A stretch of 64,000 bases of DNA from Knufia peltigerae. Its lineage: Eukaryota > Ascomycota > Eurotiomycetes > Chaetothyriales > Trichomeriaceae. Each line of letters begins with the position of its first letter. Position 1 is the stretch's first letter. This document shows positions 44,078 through 55,906 of this stretch, piece by piece. The position numbers and the translations under genes were made by a program. Location: contig JAPDRN010000001.1 in NCBI GenBank assembly GCA_030247855.1, positions 1 through 64,000 of the forward strand. Direction: 5' to 3'. Below the pieces are notes generated by a model. It was not told the origin of the DNA, did no database searches, and saw nothing but the letters and a program-made list of their open reading frames with translations.

Positions 44078-46890
44078 ATGGATAAGTCCGAGATCAAGAA
44101 AGCTGCCGACCACACGCACGGTGAATCCATCGCTCGTGTTGTCTGGGCAGCGCACATTCTCTCTTATCTGACCGGGGAACAAAGCCATGCCGAAACTCTG
44201 CTGTCTGAGACTGGTGAGGAGGAGGAGGACGACTCCGATGGAAGTGAATCGGACGCAGAGACAGACAGATTGTCAGATCTCACAAGCGCCGACAAACATA
44301 TTCGTTCTAAATTTCTGGATTGTGTTGCTGAGCTACTGTCGCCGGAGAACGGCTGGGATCATGTTGTTGCTGTCGGTTTGCGGGAATGTGAGGATCTCAT
44401 CGAGATTGACGTGGCGAGAAATGACGGATTTCACGCTGTCAAAAGTCACCAAGGCGGAAGTACTCGTGGTGAGGGTGCTGATTTACAGTATATTGAACAT
44501 CTACGGGAATACCTATCATCCATACTCGATCAGGGTGTGAATCTCTATGAACTCTTTTGTTGCGCATGTCTGATTTTACGCCTACAGATCTCTGTGAACA
44601 GTCTGCGATGTCTTCGAGCTGGTTTGAACCTATTGCCATCGGATTCAATTGTAAGAGGATCGATTACTGGCTACGCGTAGCAAGACGTTGCATCCTCTGC
44701 GAACACCCGTTTAAGGCTCCCAATGAAAAACTCGGCCCAGGATTCAAAGAGGCGGTCAAAACATGGACCAATATGGAAGAACTCCTCAGACATACGAGCT
44801 CCTCCGGGCTAGCTGTCTCTAAGGAAGAGCGCGCGTACGAATGCATATCATCCATGGAGGTACATGACCTACTTGAAACGTCTTGCAGAGATAAGGTGGG
44901 ACCCAAGTTGTGGAGAGCGCTCAGGTCTATTGCGAGGCCAGTGTCTAAATGTCGACTTCTCGCGCGCATTGCAAGTCACGTCGTGCAATTGCGGACGGTC
45001 AAGGTCTGCCCTATACCGTCTGGGCCAGAGACAATTCTCACACCCGAATACCTCATTGACATCACTGACGCTTTGGATCGATTGGTGTCCGTCTCGCTTG
45101 CGGGCCCTGCCCTCAAAAGGGTCACCTCATTCAGAAAAAGATTCAAACAAGCTTGTGCACGGCCACTTAGAAGTCATGCTGAAGTACAACTGTTTCTGTA
45201 TTACGAGGACGGCCTTTGTCGAGCGCCGAGCATTGATTATTTCGGATGTAGCAAAAAAAGTTGCTTTCTGTGTGAGGGATTTCTCCGGGCTTTGCCTCTT
45301 CCTATATCCACTCGAGGACGACATGGCATCTGCTATCGGGCTTGGGGGGTGCCTTTCTCGAAATCCGACAAAGTTGTCATTGCACTTGAGGAGCTTGGGA
45401 ACAATCTGGCTTCCCGAATTGAAATGTATCTGAAAGGTCAACTTAGGAGTTCAATCCTCAATCAGGTCCCCCAATCAGCTTTTGTGTCCGGCCTCTCAAG
45501 TTCGTCTTCGGAAGAACTGCGGTGGAAGAAAGAAATGGTAGAATCTGTTAAAGAGGATCAAAAGTCACGTCAAAAAGAGCATCGCATACTGTAAGTGAAA
45601 GTCCCTGATCGCGCGGATTGTCTGTGCCCGGGGCTGATGATTCTGGCCTTTAGGGACGGACGAGTCTCGACTACCAAGCCCGCCACCACGTTCGCCGAAG
45701 CATTCGAGACCTACGAATCTTGCGTAATGTGCAACTCATCGCCGGCCAAACTTTGCGCTCGATGTAAAGCTTGCCATTACTGTTCTCGCGATTGTCAGAG
45801 AAGTGACTGGCCCTGTCACAAATTTCTTTGCAAAGACATGTCGAGCCAAGCTCCTCGACCATCTCTAGCTCATAAACGTGCGATCCTCTTTCCCCAGAAC
45901 GAAGCCAAGCCTTTCCTTGTCTGGGTGTTGTGTAGTCGCAATGTTTACTCACAGAATGAAGACGATGAACGGCAGGTGGAATACGAAACCGCTGGCATTC
46001 ACCCTCTCCTCGGAATGGACAAACCCATCTTTGGCACTGTCCCCATTGAGCGGAATTGTAAACGTGCTAGAAATCTAGGCTCTAGGAGGTTGACTCTGAC
46101 ATTTCGCGATGCCTTCTTGAAAGATGGCTCCACGATTAATCGCGGTATTCTCAACTCGGTCAAGTTGTCTGGGACAGTCCATCACAGTTGGTGCGGCCCT
46201 GTTGTTGCAATGCGGGAGACCCTGAATGGTCGGTACGAGGACATTACTTTAGATGATTTCCGGCACGTCATTGACTACTTTGTGACGTACAACAAATCCG
46301 AAACACCCGAGATCACTGCCCCTCTGGACCACAAGTGCACAGGCAGGACTATCCGGGGGGTGAAAATCTGTTGTTACGGGGAAAACAAGCTTCATGGGGC
46401 CGAGCCATACATCCCAGTGGAAGTTGAAGAGATGCATCCTGCCCGCTCTCTACTTTCAGTTGACAGGAACATCTCACCCATCTCAAAGCTTCTTGAAAGC
46501 CCTCTCAGGTTATGGAGGTTCGCTGAAAGTCAAACTTGGGTTGACACGCCTGGCTGGAACTACAACATGTCGCCTGAGAGTAAGCAAGACGCTGCATTGC
46601 TGATGTCAGAGACGGACCTTGGAAATGAATTTTGGGGATGGGCGCCTTTGTCATGGAATATCGATATTGGCAATGTATTGGTCATTCGCGCAGATGATAC
46701 CGATCTTTACGTCGATGAGTTGAGGCTAATGTGTTATTTCATTCGTCGAAAACTTCGCCCAAAGTTCGAGGACGCGTTAGGGATGACTTCCGTCTTGCGA
46801 ACGAGGAATGAAGTTTTAAACTTCATTAATCGCGGGAATTTGGAAAAATGTAAGGCTGAGATGGCCAAGGATCTCAGCTCTTACCTTTGA
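44078..46890 (+). CDS. OTT_1508-like deaminase fused to MYND zinc finger, 898 aa
   Basis: Three exons: 44078-44534, 44588-45590 and 45654-46890. Both junctions keep frame. The start follows a CTAG, so an upstream exon is possible. N-terminal part: helical with an acidic tract (EEEEDDSDGSESD, about 46-60). Middle: a zinc-deaminase-like core with HAEVQL (349-354) and CSKKSCFLC (373-381), the arrangement of the OTT_1508-like deaminase family common in fungi. Then a complete MYND finger at about 510-546 (Cys510, 513, 521, 524; YCSRDC; DWPCHKFLC). The C-terminal 350 residues have no recognised domain. MYND fingers bind Pro-rich peptides. Nucleotide or nucleic-acid deamination is the family prediction, not shown. 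I see no stop or frameshift, so it looks functional. Confidence 0.82.
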
Positions 46891-46927
46891 ATACTCTGTC
46901 TATATTTTTCACAACAATTAGCTGATA

Positions 46928-47293
46928 CAGACGCGCAGCCAGAATGTACCGAAGGAATTGATATTTCTACTTGCACTGACGCTGCCGTTGTGGGCTTCAA
47001 GATGTAGGCACCTCGCCTATTTCCAGACCTGAATTATTCGCTGACTTTTTCACAGGAGCAACGGCGAGTATCCAAAAGCTTATGTGGTGAAGAAATCATC
47101 TACGGTCACATCCGAAGAACTTCAAGATTTCATCAAGGCCCGTCTCTCCAAGGTGAAATGGCTGACAGCGGGAGTGGAATTCATCGAAGCCATCCCTCGA
47201 AACAATACAGGCAAAATCGTCCGTCGTCGGCTCAGTAGTGGCGACTATACGAATCATAGTGCATTGACCGCAAACGGAGGGCCCAAACTGTAG
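46928..47293 (+). pseudogene. C-terminal remnant of a 4CL-type acyl-CoA ligase
   Basis: Two short pieces, about 46928-47004 and 47056-47293, joined across a probable intron (GTAGGC...TTCACAG), encode the C-terminal lid of an ANL-superfamily enzyme: DAAVVGFKM, EYPKAYVVKK, KVKWLTAGVEFIEAIP and NTGKIVRRRL, ending in PKL, a weak PTS1-like tripeptide. The adenylation domain (about 400 residues) is missing; the deaminase-MYND gene ends just upstream. The sequence differs clearly from the ligase at 10.3-12.1 kb, so it is not a recent duplicate. It is best read as the orphaned end of a lost gene. Confidence 0.7.
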
Positions 47294-48198
47294 GCGGCGA
47301 AAGCATCGACTCAGACATCGACCACTTTTTGGCACCTCTGAGGCCAAGAGGACCTGGAGCGTGAAAGAGGTCAAGTCACCTACCAGGAGCCTGAGGCTGC
47401 TGTCAGAACAGGTCCATCAGGCGCGATGGGCACCATCACCATCCGCAACTGTACACCTTCTATACAACTATTTAGTCTCTCTTTATGACCTACACTACAG
47501 CTCAGTTTCTCTAGAACACTTTCTCGCTCCAATTGGTGTCGTAATCATAGAATACAAGGAGTGGATTACAAGGAGTCGAACTTGCCCATCGGGAAACACG
47601 CCAATTTGTGAGTGGAATCGAGTGTCTACAGTGGCACATGAGTCTTGTCTGATAGAACTACGACCTCGGTCGCATGTGCCCAATCAACGACCAAGGGAAA
47701 AAAAGGGGCTCGGGCACAAGGTTCGATGCCCCAGAGGGCTTCGGTTGGTGGTTGAACAGCCGACTCGGCCCCAAACACCAACTTTGGCCACTCATTGGCC
47801 GCCTTGTCCACTTCGGCTGAGCCTTGCTCAGCCTGATAACATCGGCTTCGGCCAAAAATGCATTCTGACGGTCTCCACTTTCAGACCCCACCATATGAAA
47901 GGGGACACCTATGCACTTGTTGGTGAATGGCAAATCATGTTGTCGCTTACATATTTGTGCGGGTAGTTAACAGTACTACACTAGTCTCTTAGACTTGTTT
48001 TTCCACCATAAGAAACCTCTTGCTTCCAACCTTGGGCCACAACATTTATTTGCGAAGCTTCAGGTAGCCTATGCAAGCGGTACATGGGTGAAAGATGTCT
48101 GCACAGTCCGCCCGAGCCGTAACATATTGCAGTGTCTGGAAACTGGGCATCGGCCATCAGGCAGCCATCCCCCTTGCCATGTTCATCGCCCCTGACTT
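47294..48198. other. Intergenic, ligase remnant to SDR
   Basis: 0.9 kb with only domainless ORFs. Confidence 0.4.
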
Positions 48199-49058
48199 TT
48201 AGCAGGCGATACTTCCATCCACTGAGTAGACTGCGCCGGTGATAGAGCTCGCTTCGTCACTGAGAAGAAATGCAATGAGATTGATAGGCTCTTCTAGTTG
48301 TTCCAATTGTCTGGGAGCCATGCTTTTATGACTGGTGGTGACAGGATCCCCGGATTCTGTTCCTCCGTCTTCCTTCAGAAGTCCTTCGGTCAAGGCGGTG
48401 CGGATCGGGCTCCTACCATCACCTCAATCAGCACAGGGTCCCAGAAATCGGAGTCAGTATCACATCCGAGAGTCACATAAACAGCACAAATCACTTACGG
48501 GGCAACCGCATTAACCCTGATTCCATTTGGTCCGACATCTTTGGCCACCGTTCTGGTCAGGCCAATGACTCCATGCTTACTCGCCGAATAGGCCGAGATG
48601 CCATTTCTTCCCACGACGCCCGCAAGGCTGGAAACATTGACTATGGAAGCGCCTTCTTTCACGACGCGCAGCTGTGCCCGAACGCAGTACATGAGACCGG
48701 TCAAATTAATGGATAGAATGTAGTCCCACTCCTCGTCCGTGGTGTCGACAAGTTCTGAAGGCAAGTATGTCTTGCCCTCCATAGAGGCCAGGTTTGCTGC
48801 TCCGTCGAGTCGACCAAACCTCTGCACAGTTGACTCGATCCAATCTTCAACCGCTTGACTCGACGAGACGTCGACCTTTATGCCTATAACCTCGGCCCCA
48901 GTCTTGCTGATTTCCGACACCACCTTCTTCAAGCTTTCACCTTGCACGTCCGCCAACGACAACTTGGCACCGAATGAAGCGCAGATAAATGACAACTCCT
49001 TCCCAATCCCAGACGCGGCCCCTGTGATTGCGATGACTTTCCCTTGTAAGCTTCCCAT
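48199..49058 (-). CDS. Short-chain dehydrogenase/reductase, 257 aa
   Basis: Two exons, 49058-48499 and 48412-48199. The start is MGSLQGKVIAITG; an upstream in-frame ATG would add 14 residues. Motifs: TGAASGIG (12-19), Asp37 in LADV (NAD(H) preference), NLAS (89-92) in place of the usual NNAG, a Ser143/144 catalytic site in NVSSLAG, YSASK (Y157, K161) and C-terminal VDGS. The NNAG change affects a structural turn and is tolerated in some SDRs. It is divergent from a Zn2Cys6-like regulator, suggesting a small regulated unit. Substrate unknown. Confidence 0.85.
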
Positions 49059-49731
49059 CTCAACCACGCTTTGAACTAGGAGGAACACTGCTGTTCTCAA
49101 GCTTGCGTTGGTCCAACGCAGGGCTGACAGGGTGTATATTGTGGCCTGGGTTAGGGACAGGCGAGTGTCGCGACATTCAATGTCGGAAGAAATGATGTGT
49201 GAGCCTCCAGAGTGAGTACATACTGTAAGGCAAGGAGCGGCACGGAGATTCCACCCACGACAAAATTCGGCCGACCCGAAAACTTCGGCACCGAGAGGTA
49301 GCCGGCCTGGGATGCAAGATTCAATTGCTGGTGAGGTCTGCCAATGCCAAAAGATCGCAAATTGGACGAAGCCTATACCTCGTGCTTGAAGATCAAATAG
49401 CTATTTGTATGCGCTGTCGCATTAATGAATGGTAGGGAAAGATTCGACCTGTCCTCGTGCAAAAGAAGGCTCTTTTGGCCTGGCAAACCCGTTCACCTTG
49501 TGACACCACCGCGGAGGTGGGCCCCCAGATTGAGCGACTCTCTCTGGACACCATCCTGCAAGCCTGGACGCTGACTTTGGGTCCAGGCTTGCCCAGTCTT
49601 GCCCAGCCTTTGTCGTCCTTCTGTGGGTCTTAGTCGTGGCGAACATCTACTGAGGGTTTACCCAACTCCCACCCACATCGTCTCTCCTTCACAACACTAC
49701 TGAGCAGGGCCTCTGATCTCGACATCCCACC
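49059..49731. promoter_or_regulatory. Shared divergent promoter, SDR (-) and regulator (+)
   Basis: 673 bp. It contains CCACC-GCGGA-GGTGG at 49506-49520, a 5-bp inverted repeat around an everted CCGCGG (49509-49514), a pattern compatible with Zn2Cys6 binding. No supported ORF. Confidence 0.4.
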
Positions 49732-52310
49732 ATGAGGACCCTATATACAGTGGAACATCCACGAGCAGTGGGAAATGAAGACGACCAAGCGTCTGCATTT
49801 CTTTCTGAGGGTCCTGGACCTCGAAAAAGAGGGAGAGCTTGCATTTCTTGCCATGAGCGCAATCTCAAGAGCAACGCCTCAGGCCTGGGATTTCCTTGCA
49901 CACGCTGCATAAACACCGGCAGAACAGCAAATTGTACCCCATTTCCCGAAAGACCCAGATTGTACGCCAAAATATCTTCCGCAAACCTCGCAGGACCTTC
50001 CCCTCTGACGCGTAGATTAGCTTGAGACGTGGGCGAAAGAACTTAGGCTCAGGACGCTTAGATTTTGGAGTTGAAAGACAAGCTCAGATCTTGCACTCAG
50101 ACAGTCAGACAGGCGACCCAGTGCGTGGTTGTCCAGCATGTATGCATTCGTGTTTTTTGGGATCTAATCCGACTTTTAGGAGCCCTTGGCCGACGTGAAC
50201 CCTTCCACCCACGACCCACAAGATATGTTTGACTTTGCAAAGAATTCTTCGGCAGAAGACAACAGCCATGGCACAAGGACCGGTAAGCCTCTTCAATCCC
50301 CTTCTCCTTCTTTCCGGCTGTCACTTTTGCCGTCACTGACCAGGTATGGCGAGGCAAAAGCAACGAACGGACCGTGCGTAGCCGTGGAAGAAGAAGATGC
50401 TCATCTGCAGATGTATCGTGAGATTTTCCAATGGCCTGTTGATGTCGTATCGCCTACGCGATTGGCACAGCGCGAAAATGGACGAGAGGTTATCGAGCTG
50501 CTGGAAGGCCAGCATTCGATCGCAATTCTAGGCGAGGCGTTCGGACACAATCAGCAAGGGCGACTCGTACGCATCGTCCTCAAAGACCCCGGTGGCCCTG
50601 GTGATCAGCCACGCAATCATCCTCAGTTGGATGCAATTGATTATCGGTACCTTCAGCAGAAAAGTGCTTTCAATCTGCCTCCACGCGAGGCACGGTAGGC
50701 AGAGTCTCCCCTCCCCTCTCCCGTCGGTCTCGTCCATGGAGCACCCCGAACCACAGAAGCCGAGCTAATCACGTAGCAGCGACCAATTGGTTCGCTTGTA
50801 TTTCGAGCACGTCTATCCGTACACGCCCGTCCTTGATCGGGAGGATTTCATGCGAGAGTACGACGCCGATCGAAGCTCACACTTTGTCTTATCGGCAATG
50901 CTGGCGAATGCCATGCCCTATGCGTCTGACCAGCTATTGATCCAAGCTGGATTCTCACATCGCTTAACTGCGCAAAAGTCATTCCGATCTAATGCTCAAT
51001 TACTATATAACTTTTGCGCCGAGAGGAGACCGCTCCGTTTACTACAAGGGTCCTTGATCCTGAGCTGCCTGAGTCCGTCATTCTCGCCAGATCGGGACTT
51101 TCGCTACTGGCTCACGAATGCGGTTCGCCTGGCAATCCAGATGGGCTTCCACCGAGAACATGTTTTGAAAGCTGTGGCTCCGTCCACAGCAAGGCTGATA
51201 CGCCGGATCTGGTGGACCCTCTATAACAGAGATGTTCTCTTGAACGCCTCAGGTCACTATACCGTCCGAAAAATTCGTGACTACGATTTTGATACAAAGG
51301 GCTTGACGGAAGATGACTGGGAACAAGGCTTCCCCGAACCGACACACCCTCTCTTGCCTGATGTCAGTCGCATACAGAAGCTTTGCTTTCTCGAGACTTG
51401 CAAGTTATCGGTGATAAGTATGTATTTCTCCGGCCACTTGGGATAGCAACAGCAGCTAACTTTCAATTCTTCAGGTGCAAAGTTCATTCAAACCTTTCGG
51501 ACGGCAGGCGTAACACCTTCGCAGGACGCCTGCACGAGGGTGGAAGATGCGCTGATGGATTGGCGGTGGTCCCTCCCAAACGAACTTCATCTTGAGGTCG
51601 TCCGCAAGTGGACTACCGAGAACATGTGGATCATGTTACTGAAGGTGTTGAGCTACCGACTCGAATGCTTGCTCTACCGTGCGTTGCGCCAGCGGTACAA
51701 GGCTTGCAACGAGGAGGACAAGGCAGCGGAAGCCGCTCGCAAGCAACAAAACGCCTTATTCGAGGTGGACACTGTCATTCAACGGGTATTCCAGAATGGA
51801 ATCGCCAACTGGTTCCCGTTGTCGCTGTAAGCTTTTGTTATCTGCAGTCTCCGGTCTCTCAAGCCACCCTGCTAATGGTTCATCTAGAACAACCTCTGTC
51901 TCTTCGATACTGGCATTGAACATTGAAAGCGCTCTCGAACAAGGAATCGGCCCGGCGCAGGAATTCATGATCAAAGCTCGCATCCAGACGGGACTGGCAT
52001 GTATGCGCGAAACCTGGGAGTACTGGGGGGCGGTGAAGTGGACTCTCCGTATGTTCGAAGCGGTCGTCGAGCAGACAGGACTTGAACCCAATTCGACCGC
52101 CAGGCTATGCCAGAGACATACTCCGCGAATGCCACCGACCGTCTCAGAACCCCTCAATTTCAAATCTCAGCTGCTGAGCCACATGACTTGTTCGACTTCG
52201 AGGTCGATGACCTGTGGGGCTCTCTGGTGTCGAGAGACGACGGATGGGTCCAAGACTTTATGGGTTCAAATACCTTCGGGAATGAGACGCGCCCGCCTCC
52301 GGCACAGTAG
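49732..52310 (+). CDS. Zn2Cys6-type regulator with defective zinc cluster (possible pseudogene)
   Basis: The first exon starts at 49732 and encodes RACISCHERNLKSN followed by a PCTRC...NC half. Cysteines are at 37, 40, 56, 59 and 68, but the third position is Ser47 (codon 49870-49872). From about 50186 the frame continues to 50694 (YGEAKATNG, QMYREIFQWP). A clean fungal_trans domain follows: 50781-51419 (LYFEHVYPYTPVLDREDF, LRLLQGSLILSCLS, ARLIRRIWWTLYNRDVL), 51475-51828 and 51889 onward (TTSVSSILALNIESALEQG, RETWEYWGAVKWTLRMFE). The link between the zinc exon and 50186 has stops, and the 3' end switches frame near 52100, reaching an acidic tail (HDLFDFEVDDLWGS) that ends at 52310. It may be a decaying cutinase-TF-like regulator, or its introns may be misread. 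Confidence 0.6.
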
Positions 52311-53259
52311 CTGAGGCTTACGCAGACTCTGGATGCTTATCTTGCAAATTGATCAGTCCCAATGCTCGCCGCGGTTACCTGACTGCATGCTCTGAGGGGG
52401 CATGTGCTGAGCTCGAGCAGTTACGAAATTGACAAACGATGCAACGACGTTCTGAAGTTTGGAGCCCGTGGCCAAGGGCTAAGAAGGTTTCGTGGTAGAA
52501 GTACCTGGTCAATCGACCTCACTTTGTGCTGAACAGTCACAAGGCATGATGCTGACTTGAGCTTGGAGAACGACGACTGTGCGTGGATTCTGTACAGGAG
52601 TAATCTTCGACCTAAACGTTCGATCAATTCCCGTTAGCCTGGTCGAAGTGTACATTCGGCATCTTTGAAGTCGCACAAAAATCACTGATCTTAGACGTGG
52701 GTGGACTTTGTAAGTGGTCGGCTGTCGGCCGTCGAGATCAAATCCTCGGTTTACAGTCGTAGTAAACTACCCAGATGCCGTTGTTGTACCACCCCATCGG
52801 CTCCAGCACACCGAGGAACGTCCTGTGCTCGCCGGCTCGGAGATTTCGTGGGAAAGACTGCCGCAATCGGCCGTGACTTGAGTTCTTTGCATGTGGTTGA
52901 CTCGGCCTGGGAGAACCGACACAACGTTTGTTGGCCGCGTGGGTCCGGACTTCCCCCCTCCGCAACAAGGTGTTGCAGAACATGCCGGGAGAGAGGGCGT
53001 GTGTCGACTCTCATCCTGAGAAAGAAGAAGTCTTGTTGGATGACGAAGTGTTTAGTGTCACCGTTGGTCTATCTGCGTATCTGATACACACGATAACTCG
53101 CTATCCATGCTCTAATTTCAGTGGTGAATGGTTTTCCACGTCATCCTCTAAGCCCCAACGATAATTGAAACTCTTTTACTGTCTCCGACCTTCGATGGAG
53201 ATGGAGATGGGAACGGCTTGTTGCACTCAGATTTTCCTGCCTGTGACTGTGTGAGGGTC
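52311..53259. other. Convergent 3' intergenic, regulator (+) and DHA2 transporter (-)
   Basis: 0.95 kb with no supported gene. Confidence 0.4.
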
Positions 53260-55230
53260 TCACACGTCTTGCTGAGCGACCTTTTCTGGACTGTTACTCT
53301 TGATGTCCTTACTTGACGACCTTGCGGTGCCTTCCAGGCTCGCCGTCTTCTTAGATTTGTCTCTGATATCCTTCCATTCGATACCAAACGCGAGGATGAA
53401 TCCTAAAATGGTCGCTGCCATGGAAGCATACTGTTGGGGAATGACCTCAAGATGTCAGCCTCGTAGTAACACAAAAAGTAGCCGACCATTCTGCGGCGGT
53501 GGATGGGGAGCTCCTTACAAACACAGCAGTGATTGCCTTGTTATAAGACCACAGGACCGAGTCTAACTTCTCAGGAAAGCTGGCCTCCGTCACCTTCCGG
53601 GCATGGCCAGTCCCGGCATTCAGTAGTAGTTGCATCTGGCCGCTCCTGAGACCTGCATGGTGCTTGAGAGATTTCACCAGCTGATTCTGGAAGATTGCTA
53701 ATCCAATGCTCTGGAACACTGAACCTCCAAAATACTGGAAGAACGCTGCGGTGGATAAGCCAACAGGAATCAGCCGTGGAGAGGAGGCCAGGCACGCTTG
53801 GACCGAGAGAAGCGGTGCCTGCATCGCCGTGCCTCCAATTCCTTGGAAAACTATGTACGTGATCCACTTTGCATGTGGAGTTGACGTGGTGAGGGTAGTG
53901 TAGAGCCCTGCGGCGATGGCCATGAATCCAATGCCGATGAAAAACCAGGGGTTGTAGTAGCCCGTGCGATTGACTGGGCCACGGATGTCAGTGTATTTCT
54001 CCTTTTGGTCAAACCTCCAGTGACCTTTCGGTTGTACTTACTGATCAGACCCGCCGAGATCGAAGCAACAATTTGCGTACATACCATGGGTAGTGTCATG
54101 ACACCACTGTGAAGTGGACTGGCACCTTTGATGATCTGAAACCACTCGGGTATGTAGTAGTTGTTGAGGAGGTACCCACCAAACATCAAGGTACTGAACA
54201 GACAGCTGAGGAGGATTGAGCGCTGGAAAAGGATCGAGAAAGGAATCATGGCTTTGTCACCTTGACGGTATTCCCAGACGAGGAATATGGTGGCGAGGAC
54301 AGCAGAGCCGCAGAACAGTCCTATCACCGTGGCCGACTTCCACGGATATTTTTGACCACCCCATTGTAATGCCAAAAGGGTCATGACAATCGTTGGTATG
54401 AATATTAAGCATCCGATGGTATCAATCTGCCGTACCTTCTGCATCAGAGGTTTCTTATCCGAGTCTCTTTCGGGCGGTCTGAAGAGCAACGCCAGTGCGA
54501 CTAATGTTACTGCACCAACGGGAAGGTTGATGTAAAAGCACCATCTCCAGGATACCGACGTTGTTAATGCACCTCCTATGATTGGACCAGTGATGGTAGC
54601 TACCCCAAACAGAGAACCTAGTGCAGATGTATAGAGCGGCCGCTTGGAGAGAGGTGCCACGACGGCGAGGATGGAGAGGCCCCCAGAGAAAATTCCAGCC
54701 GCTCCGGCACCAGAGACCGCTCTGCCAAGGATAAACATCTGAGGGACGTCAGTACATGAGACTTGTGACCAAACCGATGGAATCAGCGCTCACCGGAGAA
54801 CTAACAGCTGCCCCACAAAGCGTGGAGCCGAGAAGGAAAATGCCAGTGAAGACGAAAAAGGTCCATTTCAGCGAAAAGTTTGTGTACATTTTCCCGGCCA
54901 TGGGCTGCAACGAACACATGCACAGAGGGTAGGCAGCTCCATACCAGCCAATATCTGTGGTAGAGTTGAATCGTGCTGTGATATAAGGGATGGCCTGCGA
55001 TGAGAAGTTAGCTATCGTGGAGCTTTCAGGTGAGATGAGACTGGGAGTGACCGTACAGTGGCCACTACCGATATATCAAGAGCGAATAGATAGATAGCAA
55101 AGCCTATCCCTGCGATGACAAGATAAAGCCTCGAGCCGGTCAAATAGTGATCAGTCTCTGTATTTGTGGTTTTGGTAGTCACTCGACTCGTTTCGACTGT
55201 GGCGACGTCGTCAGTGCTTGATTCTGCCAT
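53260..55230 (-). CDS. MFS multidrug/toxin exporter, DHA2 (14-TM) family, 565 aa
   Basis: Five exons: 55230-55057, 54994-54794, 54738-54042, 53973-53519 and 53430-53260, all in frame. Motifs: LDISVVAT in TM1 (motif D1-like, characteristic of DHA2), TARFNSTTDIGWYGAAYPL, QPMAGKMYTNFSLKW (motif A), GRAVSGAGAAGIFSGG, the motif C segment GVATITGPIIGGALT, then WRWCFYINLPVGAVTL. The C-terminal half includes INRTGYYNPWFFIGIG and FQYFGGSVFQSIGLAIFQN. The cytoplasmic tail is Lys/Ser-rich. An upstream in-frame ATG would lengthen the N-terminus. DHA2 carriers are proton antiporters exporting drugs or secondary metabolites. The gene is divergent from a Zn2Cys6 factor, a common self-resistance arrangement. 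Confidence 0.9.
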
Positions 55231-55906
55231 TGAGATCTGCGGCCGTTGCTTGTTGCGCCAGAACATGGCTTTGAGCTGCATTTCCTGAAGGGAAACGGGT
55301 AGGCAAGGAGATACGAAATGAACTCGCAACGAGAAACCCTAGAGCTTTTGAAAAGGACGAGGACTTGTTGTTGAAACAGAGAAAGGTAAGTGAAGGCGAA
55401 GCAGAGAATATAAACACTTCATCTGTTGATGGAACCAGGATCATAGTGGACTTTCGCACGTAAATGGAAACGCGTCAAGGGAGAATCATCCTTATTTTGC
55501 GAGAGCCACAAACCACCGGAGTCATTTCCAGGTGTCATTGAAGGGCACGGGAACGGCATGATGGTTGTCTGAAAAGTGTAGCCGGGGTGATATAATAGAG
55601 AGACTGTTACGGAGAGTGAATGCCCGTTCGCAGGATGCTGATCGGAAGACATACTAAGGTATCGGCGGACGGGTTAAAGAGCCCGGTGATTTTTCCAAAA
55701 GGGGAAGGTTGAGCGAAGTGAGACCCACAAATCGGGAAGTGGTCGAATTACACGATTGGTCTCCGTATAAGAGCGGGAATTTTTGCATCCCGTTCCCGCT
55801 CGCAAGACGGGGACATATCTTCCTATCTTCACCTCGTAGTACGAGGACCTGGACACACTTCGTCGCCCTGCACTCTCCGTGGGCGAGTTTCAACTCGCTC
55901 TTTGTC
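55231..55906. promoter_or_regulatory. Shared divergent promoter, DHA2 transporter (-) and Zn2Cys6 factor (+)
   Basis: 676 bp containing the 9-bp inverted repeat at 55771-55801, plus extra CGG/CCG triplets near 55661-55690. Confidence 0.5.
55771..55801. promoter_or_regulatory. Inverted repeat GAGCGGGAA / TTCCCGCTC, 13-bp spacer
   Basis: Perfect 9-bp arms (55771-55779 and 55793-55801). A nested CGGGA...TCCCG pair (55774-55778, 55788-55792) overlaps it. It lies about 105 bp upstream of the regulator ATG and 540 bp upstream of the transporter ATG, the expected place for an autoregulatory operator. Confidence 0.55.
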
